Positions 1 through 12,721 of a DNA stretch of 64,000 nt are shown here, piece after piece (position 1 is the stretch's first letter; every line of letters begins with the position of its first letter). A program made the position numbers and the translations under genes. Location: positions 8,463,993-8,527,992 of the forward strand of contig CM033109.1 of NCBI GenBank assembly GCA_019321725.1. The letters are read 5' to 3'. Below the pieces are notes generated by a model. It saw only the letters and a list, made by a program, of their open reading frames with translations. It did not search any database and was not told the DNA's origin. The DNA comes from Paulownia fortunei. Its lineage: Eukaryota > Streptophyta > Magnoliopsida > Lamiales > Paulowniaceae.

Positions 1-43
1 AGTAATACAAATATGGGCACAGGGAACCCGCCATGACCACTAC

Positions 44-326
44 TAGGGATAGCAACGGGGCGAGTTTGGGACGGGTTTGCCAAGACCCGAGACCCGCCCC
101 GCCCCGCCCCGAACCTATTGGATTCAGGTTAGACCTACTAGACCCATTTTATAATTTTAAAAATATTAAAAAAATATATTTTTTAAAATATAATATTATA
201 TAAATACATATATATTAAAATAAAAAATAAATAAATAAATTAAATGGGGCGGGGTGGGTTTGAAAATTAAAAACCAAGACCCGCCCTGTACCCGTTTATA
301 TCTTTTCAAACCTATTGCCATCCCTA
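44..326. mobile_element. hAT-type MITE
   Basis: A 283-bp element with terminal inverted repeats beginning TAGGGATAGCAAC on the left and, read from the other strand, TAGGGATGGCAAT on the right. This is close to the Ac/hAT terminus (C/TAGGGATG). It is flanked by an 8-bp candidate target duplication, ACCACTAC (36-43) and ACCACAAC (327-334), one mismatch; 8 bp is the hAT length. The subterminal parts are GGGGCGGG-rich and the core is AT-rich. There is no coding capacity, so it depended on a transposase elsewhere. Confidence 0.8.
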
Positions 327-869
327 ACCACAACAAATAAAAGAAGAAAGGGTAATACAGGGAAAATCCTCCAACTAATTAGATTCATGTAATTATTCAT
401 ATTTTTGGCCTTTCATTGACTAAAGTATCCTGGAGAGAATGACTAATCAAATTGTGTGCGCTACAAGTAGCAATAGGCCACTGTGTAAATCAGCTCTATG
501 ATGGGTAGACCATTGTTGAACATGGTTTGAGGCGATATCCTGGTTCCTTTTCATATATTAAACACAATATTAGGGTCTTTAAAAAGAAAAAAAAAAGACG
601 GAAGTTGGTCTTCTCTGACTTCTGTCTGCAGTTTTTCCTAAGAAGCTCAATAAAATGTCCAGTCAAATGAATATAGGCATATGCTTACGGCTTTGCCTTT
701 GTGACATGGTATACATGTTCTTCGGTGCAGTCGTGCATCCAGCAAGGGGATGCTGGAAAATTTAGTTCTTCCAACAGACAGTGTCCCATACTTGCATGGA
801 AAGAACAACACGTATACAATACATAAAACTTAAGAAAGTAAAGTTAAGAAGGATGCTTTCAAAAATTAC
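327..869. other. Non-coding; probable intron of the receptor kinase
   Basis: No coding segment is visible on either strand. If the kinase gene on the minus strand is intact, this is intron sequence running off the left edge, because the donor at 869-868 has no partner acceptor in the window. Confidence 0.4.
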
Positions 870-1916
870 CAGATAGGTGATCCCTCAACGTGCCATTAGA
901 CATGAATTCATAAATCAACATCTGCATCATGAAATGCACAGTAAACATGAGCACCCAACTCCTAGGTCAAGAATTGTAAGGAGTTGCAACACTTATAAAT
1001 GAACTAAGTTACATTTCTCCAGGAATATAACACTATGTTATGTAAAACTAGTAGCTTTTAAGGTTTACAAGTTCTGTTCTCGTCTTAAGTTGGGAGCATT
1101 GAGTGACTTCTAAAATGATAGATAAGTTATTTAAAAATGATCCTTTTGATAGAAATATTAGTAGTCCAAGACCATGATTAATAACTTTACTTTTGCCGTC
1201 AGGTTGGCACTCGTAGGGAGAAAGAGAAACTTCAATAGCTGCAGTTTATCCATTATTTTCTCGAGGTTATCACGATAATAAGCATGGTTTTGTATTCGTT
1301 TGAGTATGGCAGCGCATATCACATGGTTATTAAATCCACTTCTGTACCGATTTCTTTGGCTCTCTGATCATTTGTAAACTTGTTTGTCTTTCATCTAGTG
1401 TATGAACCATTACATAGGCAGCTTGTGGATTATGTTGCAGAAAGGTTTTGAACATTGTAGAGAATGAAGACAAGTGAAGGATATCCCAAGACCTTTATAT
1501 GAAACAGGCTTATTAACATACATTATATGGAAACCAAAATTGCAACTTTTCATTGAGTATCTGAACTCCTGACATTGCGCTGGGTTTGACAACTAACTGC
1601 ATGTAAGTTAAATATGTGAACAATAAGGATACCTGTTCAGTTTCTTCATCACAATACCCAATCAATGACACCAAGTTTCTATGATGTATTCTTGACAATA
1701 GTTCTATTTCTGTAAGAAACTCCTTTTCACCCTGCAGTGATCCCTCCTGTGCACGCTTTATGGCCACAACAGTTCCATCAGCAAGAATACCTCTATAAAC
1801 CTTTCCATAACCTCCTTGCCCAACCAGGTTCGAGCTATTGAAATTATTTGTTGCCAGTGCCATTTCACCATAAGTAAAATCTTTCACGCCATCAATTTTG
1901 ATGGAGATCCTAGATG
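870..1916 (-). CDS. LRR receptor-like kinase (At1g06840 type), two N-lobe exons, partial
   Basis: Two exons encode the start of a protein kinase domain that in this family phosphorylates Ser/Thr on the cytosolic side of the plasma membrane. Exon 1633-1916 follows a TTGCAG acceptor and ends CAG|GTATCC. It carries the glycine loop GQGGYGKVY, the VAIK lysine and the helix-C glutamate in [16 protein letters not shown]. Exon 870-921 follows ATGCAG, reads [17 protein letters not shown] and ends at G|GTAATT. This exon break after the EQ codons is what I recall for LRR receptor kinases like At1g06840. The catalytic HRD and DFG regions are absent: exons downstream would lie left of position 1. No transmembrane or LRR exon was found between 1917 and the gap at 2863. 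It may be a live gene cut by the window edge, or a fragment. Family assignment is from memory of the motif, not a search. Confidence 0.7.
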
Positions 1917-2390
1917 CTGCAATAGAATGTAATGATAAATTTCAACAAGTTTAATATAAGTCATAAAATAATAATGTACCACTCCAATTGAAAAATTAGA
2001 CTCCACACTTAGGTGCAATGACATGGATGCTCACAGAATTTCGACTTTGAGAATCATAATCACTATTCACAGAAAATAAAAAACGGGACCATGATTGATC
2101 ATGGTTCAATATATACGAATAAAACTTTCATCAGTGTGGATGCACTTGTTTAGAACACAAACAAGTAAAATTTGGAAAAGGCATTCAGTGTTTAGCTAAC
2201 ATGTACTAAACCATGCCACCTACAAAAAAATGGGCGCCGAAGAGTTGCAATAACCTCAATTGTTTCAGTCCATATCAAAAAGGTTTTAGAACATATCTTT
2301 CCATTGCTTTGTATCTATCCTTCCGTGAGTTGTAATTGTTTTAGTGACAGATCCAAATGCCAAAAGTACTTTAAGGTTGGTGAGAACCAA
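1917..2390. other. Non-coding; intron or 5' side of the receptor kinase
   Basis: No transmembrane or leucine-rich-repeat exon could be read on the minus strand, although the kinase exon at 1916 requires an upstream exon (it starts in phase 1). Confidence 0.4.
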
Positions 2391-2655
2391 GCAAATGGGG
2401 CGTCCACATGCTTTGTGTACGCTAGAATCAGTAACATATGCACATGTGGAATAGCTACCTACGTATGAATGGATAATTGTTTATGTTTTGAGACACAGAA
2501 TTCGAATGGTGGACTAAGAAGCAAATGGGGCGTCCACATGCTTTGTGTACACTAGACTAGAATCAGTAACATATGCACATGTGGAATAGCTACCTAAGTA
2601 TGAATGGATAATTGTTTATGTTTTGAGACACAGAATTCGAATGGTGGACTAAGAA
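2391..2655. repeat. 130-bp tandem duplication
   Basis: Copies at 2391-2520 and 2521-2655 are almost identical. The second carries a 5-bp internal duplication (ACTAG) and a few substitutions. Both begin GCAAATGGGGCGTCC and end GGTGGACTAAGAA. No coding role is apparent. Confidence 0.95.
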
Positions 2656-2862
2656 AGCTTTCTGCTGTGGTTTCATTGTAGTTATGTAAGCGACATATAC
2701 AGAGAACTATAAGCAAAAAAAGACAAATTCGGGAAAGTAAGTGACAAGTTCATTTATGTGGGCTCACTCATCCAAGCAGAACAACTTTCCTGGGACCAGC
2801 ACTAAGGCTGACATGATACAATGGATTTCCATTTGTACACCATACATCAAATACGTCAACCA

Positions 2863-2962
2863 NNNNNNNNNNNNNNNNNNNNNNNNNNNNNNNNNNNNNN
2901 NNNNNNNNNNNNNNNNNNNNNNNNNNNNNNNNNNNNNNNNNNNNNNNNNNNNNNNNNNNNNN
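2863..2962. other. Assembly gap, 100 N
   Basis: Exactly 100 undetermined bases, the usual placeholder for a gap of unknown size. The 5' exons of the receptor kinase could be hidden here. Confidence 0.99.
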
Positions 2963-3261
2963 AGTTAGAATGTAACTACTGTGTTTGGTGCAAATTAACT
3001 TCTCCAAAATGGTGTCACAAAAATAACATTGATTTTTAGGCAAAAATTTAGAAGCTTGCTAATGAAGTGAGAATAATTGAGATAAAGATTTATTCCAACA
3101 TTATTTGATTTTATAAGCACATAACGACAATAATTCATTTAAAATATGATAAATTTCACAAGTCACTAAAAAATAGAATTAAGGACCGTCATGTAGCAAG
3201 GAGTAAATGCTACATCATAGAAGTGAAATGGAAGGGGAGGCCTTCACAGTAACTTATCCCC

Positions 3262-3427
3262 TGGCCCTATACATATTCATGCTACATCCAGTGCATGGTG
3301 CATGGGTGCATAGATGAAAGTCAAGTATCTCATTTTATAAAGAATATGATACCTAGAAGGTGGATGCTTCACCAAATGCATGTGCACTGGGTGCAGCATA
3401 TACAACACCTATAAAATATATGGCCAT
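3262..3427. repeat. Imperfect fold-back (MITE-like) repeat
   Basis: The left arm (CTGGCCCTATACATATTCAT, continuing to CCAGTGCA) pairs imperfectly with the reverse complement of the right arm (TGCACTGGGTGCAGCATATA, continuing to TATGGCC). No clear target duplication was found, so the class is unknown. Confidence 0.4.
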
Positions 3428-3639
3428 TCTTTTTCTAGACTATTATAATTTAATTAAATAATTATCAAAATACCGTGGATGAAAAATGTTTACAACTTGG
3501 TAGCAAAGCGTTAGACCAGATAATGCTTCGCCTATTATTTTATTTTTTAAAAAAACTTTCAATCAAAGCGTCAGCCACGGTAACTTTTTTAGAAAAGCAT
3601 TACCACATCAGCAAAAGTGCTACTATGGCTAATGTTTCA

Positions 3640-6600
3640 TATAAGGAAAGGCGTTACCTTACCTAACCCCTTTCAATTAATTTTTTTCATTTTTTTAAAT
3701 TCAAAAGGCTTTTAAAGTGGTAATACATTTTTCCTCGCCTAACTCTTTCATTAATTTTTTAATAAAAACTTGTAAAGGTATTACATGCAATACCTTTGGT
3801 TAATTTTTCATTTGAGTCCAATAACTTCAATGCCTAGATGCTCTAATTTTTATATAGGTCTAAGCTCAAGCGTAACAGTGCATAAGGTTACTTTATTTTG
3901 CCCAAACCACTAATCCAAGCAAATTACTGAAAAATAACGTCATGACTATTTTATAGGTTAAAATTAAAAATTAAAACCACAAAGGTATTATGTTAGAATT
4001 TGTTTGAACTATTATGATGCACAACCTAATGATTACACAAAACTAATAATGTGTCTAATCAAAATTTAATGAAAGGTTACAGATTTTTTATTATACAAAT
4101 AAAAAATAATTAATTTGAACATTATTGTATACAAGACAATTAAGTGAACATGCCTTCATATCATCCTAATAATACCAACCAGTGCCACAACATCGTGGTC
4201 GTCTATCCCTGTGCTTTCTAACTCTCATTTTCCCTGTCTGTACAGTAGTATTGAAGTATTGTGGCATCTCGTCAGCTTGCATTTCACTATCTACATAAGT
4301 GTTTTACAAACTCGATGAAGTCACCAAAGTTGACTCTACACAATCTTGACATCTAATGGTCATTGTTGGGAACGGAATAGAAGAAATATTAAACTCTGGA
4401 TATGTGGCACAAATCCTAGTGTGAATCTCAAGCAAGATCAAGGTCCACATGTCCAGAATATGAATATGTATATATCGGCACATAGGGAGTAAAAGGAAAA
4501 TAATCCTTTAACACTTGCATAGGCATATAGTAGTGTTCATTCAGGTTCATATGTTGGGAGATAACTAGTGTAGACATAGAATGTCTGGCTACATCTACTT
4601 CTAGAGGAATGTGATAGGATGTGGAAGTATGGCCAACTAATAGAGGTATGTGAGACCAACTAGTGATATAACTCTCTACTAAGCCATTAAACTTCTCGCT
4701 ATGACTTCTCCTCTTTCTATCTCTCCTGGTTCATCTATCCTCTAGGGGAACTGGTTGTTCATGGGGCATGTTGTTGTGATAATTGGTAGTTTGTGATAAT
4801 GCTCATTACATTCTCAGATATGACAACATATTGCTCCACCAATAAATTAAGTGCCATTCTAAGATATGGCAACATATTACTCTACAAAGTAAGTACTTCT
4901 AAAGAATCTTGAGACCTGCTTTGAGCACGTATGATGGTAGATGACAATTGATCAATTGAAATAAGTTAATTATTTGATTAAGAAAAAACCTAAAAATAAA
5001 TGGTATGCATAATTATTGATTGCATACAATAACTTGCAACATAGGTGCATCCTCACGTCGGTATCCCTTATCTATAACTTTGTTGGTAAGCGATACAAAA
5101 TGAAGTGTAATTATATCGTACCACTCATCACATCCACCTTCCATAGTGAGTGAATAGGTGATCAATGATCTATACACGATAGTGTCCGATTGTCTCACCA
5201 ACTCACTTGTACACATGTTAAGTTTTCTAATCTTGGATTCCCCCTACAGTCAAATATAAGTAAATTTGTAACTGATCTTCTCGAGTGAATGAATGTTTTG
5301 TATCATTCCAGGATGATGTATCTCAATATGGGCATAAAAGATCAATGGACATCTTGACGTCCACAGCTAGGTATCACAGTCTGGAGGTAACTCAATAATT
5401 TCTTAGTAAGTCATGTCATACGATTGTTAATTAAAGTAAATGGGAAAATTTTATTAGTTATGTTGTTTGTACGATAAGGTGATCTCAATTAAAATAAATT
5501 ATAAATTTGTTGACCAAATATGGAAACATAAGATCAAGCATCTCTTTATGACCATCGCAGACTATTGAGTAGTATGACTATAAGTTATCATTGTCTTCCA
5601 CCTACACATTACATTTATGTCAACATAATAAAAAATGAGCCATGTGCTACTAAAATATTAAATAATACTTACCAATATTATTGTGCACCTTATGTAAGAA
5701 TAGAATATTAATTCACTTCATCAATATAAATTGGGCCCATATCTATACGTGGTTTTGTAAAACCCTAGGCATCATGGGCGTTATCCTTGATCATGCCCAA
5801 ATTTGCAAGAATTTGACATGTATATTAATGCATCATATGACATAACACTCCCAATTCCACTATAAAATACATATGTATTAATTTTACCTATAACAACTAC
5901 AATGCACCACCAATCTTCGATTTTTCCTTATGATAAGCAATGCACAACTCAAGATACAAGAAAACTAATACAGTACTACCCCAGTTGTAGCTACAAACTC
6001 CACTTTTTGTAGATACAGAAATAGGATATCATTTCTAAAGGAATTAGGGCACATAACACCATAAAGTAACATAAAGATACATGACATAAAGATACATGCA
6101 CAGGTATATTGACATATGTGTGCATCTAGACTATCATCAGTGATGGGGTTCTGTAACATGTGGTCTACTATGGTAATTACTTCTAAACGTGCCCTCTAAA
6201 TTAGTTGTCTTTCAGACGAAATCCCCCAAAATAATCACTATAGTCCTATTTTTTTGTTATTAATATCGTATAATCTATAACTGTGGTAGCAAGACCATCA
6301 ATAGAGAGACCCTCAAATCACAGCGATATCTTATAGTGTAATAGTTTGTCCCTACTACTCAAAAATAAAATGTGTTGTCTTATGATGCCATCTCTCCACT
6401 AGATTGGTGATCAAGTGAAAATCATTGGTCAACCATCCACATATGTACACATTATAGAAGCCTATCTAATGTAGCAAAGTAAGCATGTGTGTATGTGGCG
6501 GTGTCATATCTTCAAGATGCCAAAAAGAATTGTTAGTGCACCTCCCATCTAAAATGTCTTCCATGATCCCCTACAAGATAATCTCAGATCTATTGTCAGA

Positions 6601-7168
6601 CTGCATGGATAACACACTAGAATCATGTGGGCCACAGATTGATGATATATACATCCTATAAATAATATAGTTTTAATCAATGAAACTGCGTAAGTAAATT
6701 AAAATTTATAATAATTCAAATATCTTTAATGAAACAAAACAAGTACAAGACAAATATTAATAATTTGAACAATGAGTACTATTTGCATTCATAAATACAA
6801 TTTAAAGAAAATAATTGAATGACAAATATTAGTAATTCAAACAGTTTTAGTTATTTTCACTCACAACCATAGTTTTAAGAAAACAAGTGCATGATAAATA
6901 TTAGTTATTAAAGAACTAGGCATTATTTACATTCAAAACCATAATTTGTTTACACATGTTATTTGCATTCATAACCAAATTTTAAGAAAATAAGTGCCTG
7001 AAAAAATTAAATATTTATGCACATTACCTCATTTGCATTCAAAATCATATTTTGTTTCTACATATTATCTATCATTAATTGGATTACATGCCAACAAAAC
7101 ATCCTATAAATAAAAGGAGCCAACCCTGTAAGAGACCATAGATGTTGAGAAGTTGTTTAGTATGTGAA
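3640..7168. repeat. Tandem duplication, unit 1 (about 3.5 kb)
   Basis: Collinear with 7205-10327 over its whole length. Both units begin near GCGTTACCTT.CTTAACCCC and end near GATGTTGAGAAGTTGTTTA. Each contains one PMD pseudogene plus its 5' flank, which itself has short ~60-bp repeats (6780-7060) built on CATTTGCATTCA-type segments. Confidence 0.9.
4166..6654 (-). pseudogene. Plant mobile domain (PMD) gene, copy A, decayed
   Basis: PMD proteins are plant proteins of unclear biochemistry; family members such as MAIN/MAIL act in the nucleus, and MULEs often carry PMD genes. The N-terminus is readable from an ATG at 6654 with the family signature GPHDSSVLSMQ. A middle segment, 6159-5965 (YGVMCPNSFRN, LYLQK), matches MCPDSSGN and LYLQS of the better copy at 15.8-18.3 kb. 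A conserved open stretch at 5216-5013 includes EGGCDEWYDII. The gene ends at 4166 with a basic tail (RVRKHRDRRPRCCGTG then stop). Stops and frameshifts lie between these islands, so it is not translatable as one protein. Confidence 0.65.
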
Positions 7169-7204
7169 ACAACTTTTTTTAATAAAAAATACAAAAAGAT
7201 TCAG

Positions 7205-10200
7205 ATAGGGAAATGCGTTACCTTGCTTAACCCCTTTCAATTACTTTTTTTTGTTTTTTTTTAAATTCAAAAGGCTTTTGATGGGGTAACATATTTTCCC
7301 CCGCCTAACTCTTTCATTAATTTTTTAATAAAAAATTGTAAAGGGATTAGATGCAGTGCCTTTGGTTATTTTTTTTTTAATTTGCCAAAATTTTCATTTG
7401 AGTCCAATAACTTCAGTGCCTAGACGCTCTAGTTTCTATATGGGTCTAAGCTCAAGCATAATAGTGTGTAGGGTTACTTAATTTTGCCCAAACCACTTAT
7501 TCAAGCAAATTATTGAAATATATCGTCACTTTATTTTACAGGCAAAAATTAAAAAATAAAACTACAAAGGTGTCATGTTAGCATTTGTTTGAACTATTAT
7601 GATGCACAAGCTAATGATTACACAAATCTAATAATATGTCTAAACAAAAGTTAATGAAAGGTTACAAATTTATTTTTTATAAAAATAAAAAATAATTAAT
7701 TTGAACTTTATCATATACAAGAAATTTAAGTGAACATGCCTTCATATCATCCTAATAATACCAACCAGTTCCACAACATCGTGGTCGTCTATCGCTGTGC
7801 TTTCTAACTCTCATTTTCCCTATCTATACAGTAATATTGAAGTATTGTGGCATCTCATCAGCTTGCATTTCACTACTACATAAGTGTTTTGCAAACTCTA
7901 TAAAGTTGTCAAAGTTGACTTTACGCAATATCAACACCTAATGGTCATTGTTGGGAATGGAATAGGAGAGCTATTGAACTCTAGATGTGTGGCACAAATC
8001 CAAGTGTGAATCTCAAGCAAGATCATGGTCCACATGCCCAGAATATGAATATATATATCGGCACATAGGGAGTGAAGGGACAATAATTCTTCAACACTTG
8101 CATAGACATATCGTAGTGTTCATTCAGGTTCATATGATGGGAGATAACTAGTGTAGATGTAGAAAGCCCGGCTACATCTGCTTCTAGAGGAACGTGATAG
8201 GATGTGGAAGTATGGCCGGCTAATAGTGGTATGTGAGACCAACTAGTGATATAACTCTTTACTAAGCCATTAGACTTCTCGCTATGACTTCTCCTCTTTC
8301 TATCTCTCCTGGTTCATCGTTCCTTTGGTTGCATTGGTTTTTCATGGGGCATGTTGTTGTGATAATTGTTAGTTTGTGACAATGCTCACGACATTCTCAG
8401 ATATGACAACATATTGCTCCACCAATAAATTAAGTGTCATTCTAAGATATGGCAACATATTGCTCCACAAATGAAGTAAGTGCTTCTAAAGAATCTCAAG
8501 GCCTACTTTGAGCACGTATGTTGATAGATGACAATTGATCAACTAAAATAAGTTAATTATTTGATTAAGAAAAAACTAAAAATAAATAGTATCCATAATT
8601 ATTGATTTGCATACGATAACTTGCAACATAGGTGCATTCTCATATCGGTATCCCTTATCTATGACTTTGTTGGTAAGCAATACAAAATGACATGTAATTA
8701 TATCATACCACTCGTCACATCCACCTTCCATAGTGAGTAAATGGGTGATCAATGATCTATACACAATAGTGTCCAATTATCTCACCCAATCACTTTTACT
8801 ACATATGCTAAGTTTCCCAATCTTGGAAGCCCCCTACAGTAAAATGTAAGTAAATTCGTTTCTAATCTTCTTGAGTGAAGGAATGTTTTGTATCAATCCA
8901 GGATGATGTATCTCAATATGGGCAAAAAAGATCAATGGACATCTTAACATCCACAACTAGGTATCACAGTCTAGAGGCAACTCAATAATTTCTTGGGAAG
9001 TCATATCATATAGCTATCAATTAAACTAAATGGAAAAAAAATGCATTAGTTATGTTGTTTGTACGAGAAGGTGATCTCAAATGAAACTAAACCTAATATG
9101 GAAACATAAGATCAAACATCTATTTGATGACCATCGTAGAGTATCGAGTAGTATGACTATAAGCCATCATCGTCTTCCATCTACACATTACACTTACGTC
9201 AACATAAGAAAAAATGAGCCATGTGCTACTAAAATATTAAATAATACTTACCAATATTATTGTGCACCTTATGGAGAAATAGAAAATTAATTCACTTCAT
9301 CAATTCAAATCGAGCCCATATCTATACGTGGTTTTGTAGAACCCTAGGCAGCATGGGCTTTATCCTTGATCATGCCCAAATTTGCAAGAATTTAACATGT
9401 ATATTAATGCATCATATGACATAACACTCCCAATTCCACTATAAAATACATATGTATTAATTTTACCTGTAACAACTGCAATGCACCACCAATTTTTGAT
9501 TTCTCCTTATGATAAGCAGTGCACAACTCAAGATACAAGAAAACTATTACAGTACCACCCTAGTTGTAGCTACAAACTCCATAAATATCTTTCATTTTTT
9601 GTAGATATGGCAATAAGACTGCGTTTCTAAAGGAATTAGGGCACATAACACCACCAAGTAACATAAAGATACATGCATAGCAAAGTAAGCACGCGTGTAT
9701 GTGGTAGGTCATATCTACACGATGCCAAAAAGGATTATCAATGAACCTCCCATCTAAAATGTCTTCCATAATCCCCTGCAAGATAATCTCATATCTATTG
9801 TCTACCTGTATGGATAACACACTAGGATCATGTGGGCCACAGACTAATGATATATCTATCCTGTAAATAATAATAGTTTTAATCAATGAAACTGCATATG
9901 TAAATTCAAATTTTAATTATTTGAATAATGTTACCATTAGCACTCATAACTACAATATAAACAAAGTAATTGAATGACAAATATTAGTAATTCAAACAGT
10001 TTTAGTTATTTTCACTCACAAACATAGTTTTAAGAAAACAAGTGCATGATAAATATTAGTTATTCAAGAACTAGGCGCTATTTACATTCAAAACCACAAT
10101 TTGTTTACACATGTTATTTGCATTCATAACTAAATTTTAAGAAAATAAGTGCATGACAAATATTAAATATTCAAGCACAATACCTCATTTGCATTCAAAA

Positions 10201-10327
10201 TCATATTTTGTTTATACATATTATCTATCATTAATTGGATTACATGTTAATAAAACGTCCTATAAATAGAAGGAGGCAACCCTGTAAGAGACTATAGATG
10301 TTGAGAAGTTGTTTACTACGTGAAACG
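7205..10327. repeat. Tandem duplication, unit 2 (about 3.1 kb)
   Basis: Second copy of the unit at 3640-7168. It is shorter mainly because about 385 bp present in unit 1 (roughly 6095-6480) are missing near 9680. Many single-base differences show the duplication is not recent. Confidence 0.9.
7752..9886 (-). pseudogene. Plant mobile domain (PMD) gene, copy B, decayed and internally deleted
   Basis: This is the counterpart of copy A. Its longest open stretch (9886-9560) contains the PMD start CGPHDPSVLSIQ and then GGVMCPNSFRN. In the complete copy these parts are separated by over 130 residues; a ~385-bp deletion near 9680 has fused them in frame. The conserved EGGCDEWYDII stretch recurs at 8776-8576. 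The gene ends at 7752 with the same Arg-rich CGT tail as copy A. The initiator ATG seen in copy A is replaced here, and other frames are broken. Confidence 0.65.
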
Positions 10328-10374
10328 GGTTTGATGTCTATGGTCTTGTTATCTTGCACAAGCTTGTGCTCAGT

Positions 10375-11415
10375 CTATTTCATTTGGAATGTGAGAAATC
10401 TGATTTCTGGCTCAAAGAGGAATATGTCGTAAAGTGGTGTCCTGGAATAGCCCGGGTCATCCCGATAATCTTTTGCCATAATGGTTCAAATCTACTAGCA
10501 TATGTAAGCCTATAAATCTGTGTGTTGTAATACTGCTTTACCAGTGCTACAGTGTTAAGCTTAAAAGCAGTGCACATATATTGAGTCTGAGAGCAATGAA
10601 TCTTAACCTAACTCCATTTTCCACATGAGCATTCCCTGATTTGATTTTCACAACATGGATGTTACCCCAACATCCTCCTCATTATTGCTTGATAACAGTA
10701 ACAAATTACTGATAGTTATCAAATTTGGTTATAATATGATGCAAGGAGTGGTTGGACTAATATTTCTACATCTTCAACGCATCTTCAACGCATAATGGAT
10801 TGTTTTGCTTCATCTTATTACCATTCACCACCCAGTCATGGAAATGTTGAACGCTAGTTGCGACTGGAAGGCGACAAGCACCTTTTAACACTCATCTAAT
10901 GCATTGGGACATGTTGGATATTAACATGCTACAGTGCCACCCTCCATTATAAGCAACTGCCCATTTTTATTTCTCAATGTCCTCAAAATACATAAATGCC
11001 TTTGGTTTAATACTTTTAATCCTTCAAAAGTGAGATAAAACTTACTTATTCGATGTTTAGAACTAACTACCTCTCGAACCATAGGTCATTCAATTGCACA
11101 TTCTTGAAATAGTTGTTGAAGTTTGAAGTATCAAGTAAAATGGATGCACACCACAAGGGGGTGTGAAGTTAGGTGTGCACTCAACTTCTCCAATAAGGTT
11201 GGGATAAACATCTCAAAGAACCACTTCCAAGACATAAAAGTTTCTTCAACTATAATTACAAAAGTCAGGGGCAAAACCTACTGCTTTGCATACATCGCTA
11301 TGGCAATTAATATTTTGTGCTTATAATTCATCTACAAATTAGTTCTATCCGCACTCATACTTTGTGATAGTGGTGAAATCCCTCTATACACTTGAAGGCC
11401 TAAAGGGCATATTTA
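10375..11415 (-). pseudogene. MULE transposase, C-terminal part, decayed
   Basis: The end (10577-10375) aligns with the last residues of the transposase at 18.66-21.17 kb: QYYNTQIYRLTYASRFEPL matches SYYSTASYVDTYKGKFEPL. Further up, DNA around 10900-10980 matches the younger copy at 19195-19275 (region of the catalytic glutamate), and 11205-11415 matches 19560-19760 (region of the first catalytic aspartate). Reading frames are disrupted throughout. The homology stops near 11415, just before an inserted LTR, and resumes at 12722. Confidence 0.65.
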
Positions 11416-11453
11416 GTTATTTTTTCTCATAGATTTCTTGTGTTATGATGATC

Positions 11454-12720
11454 TGATAAGTGCATATTTTTATATTTATTTGTATCAATTCTTCTATATC
11501 TTCTTTGCTTTGTTCTTGTTAATAATAGGTTTTTATTAATGTTTTGTGTGTGATAGGAGTTTGAGAATGAAAATATCGAAAATGAGCCAAAACGAAGTTG
11601 AAAGAAGCATTCTTGGGCCAAATTGATACGGTTCTACTGCGGCAGTATTTGTATTTTGGGCATAAAAGTTTGATCCAAAGCTCAATTGACCTGATTCTTA
11701 TCTTATTGGAAAGATAAGAAATGTATCTACAACTGTCATGTTTGCAAATTTTTCCAATTCAATTGATTTCAAAGTGTAAAATTTGGTTAAAGAGTCTAAT
11801 ATGTACTAAAACTTCCAGATATGGCAGTCTTTGTATATCTGTCATAACTCTCTCCAAAAATGTGATATTGATCTTATTTAAGTGGCTAAAGATATCTAAC
11901 AGATAGGGATACAATTCGTATAAAGATACTAAAGTCCAATTCAGCCTATAAAGAGGTCAAAAATTAGTTGAAAGGGGATACATAGTGTTAGACAGCCATT
12001 TTGGATAAGAAGAAAACAGTAGCATCGGCGCCTAGGTGCCCTGTTTTCGGTGCCTAAGTGCCATGCTTACTGTCTTCTTTGAGAAATATGATGCCTAGGT
12101 GCCATATTATAGTGCCTAGGCGCTATCCATGTGACAAAATCGATACTTTTGGTTGGAATGGTGGCAAGTGGCAATCCTTTATACCTTTGGGCACATGTTT
12201 GTGATATGTATACACTAGATACATATATCATACCACACACATTACTCACTTTACACCAAATGCACAACACACCTTTCATACTTTACACCAAATGCACAAT
12301 ACACCTTCCTCATTTTATACAAAATACACAATACACCTTACACACTTTACAATAAATCACATCACCATCTCACACTTTATAAAAGGGCACTATCATTTCA
12401 ACACAAAGATAAATCAATTTTTAGATTCACTCACTCTCTACATTCATTCACATTTTGAAAGCACTCTTGAGGTTTTTGGAGCTTCAAGGAAGAAAAAGTG
12501 GAAGAGGTTTGGAGAAAGAGACATCAATAATCTACCATCAACCTCAACTATCTTCTTCAACCAATAAATTTTCTTCAGTTTGCATGATATATTTTTTCTC
12601 ATATGCCAAATCGCACCGAACTATTCCCACAAGTAAGGTAGCAATATGATTTTTGTTTAGATTGCGGTGCGGTGGTTAATAGATGTTTCATTTATCAAAC
12701 ATGTGTGGGGCCTCATACCT
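11454..12720 (+). mobile_element. LTR (TGATAAGTGCATA family), solo or fragment, inserted in the old MULE
   Basis: It starts TGATAAGTGCATATTTTTAT, shared with copies at 39860 and 46672, followed by the family pattern TTTGTGTGTGATAGGAGTTTGAG. It contains several GTGCCTAGGCGC-like motifs at 12020-12130, shared with the copy at 54.9 kb. It interrupts transposase homology, which stops near 11415 and resumes at 12722. The right end and target duplication are not clear. Its class (probably a gypsy LTR) is inferred from the LTR-like layout only. Confidence 0.55.
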
Positions 12721-12721
12721 A

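Noticed and set aside
2768..2859. Short minus-strand frame (VDVFDVWCTNGNPLYHV and following) as an LRR kinase exon
   Set aside because: No leucine-rich repeat or transmembrane pattern, and it runs into the assembly gap.
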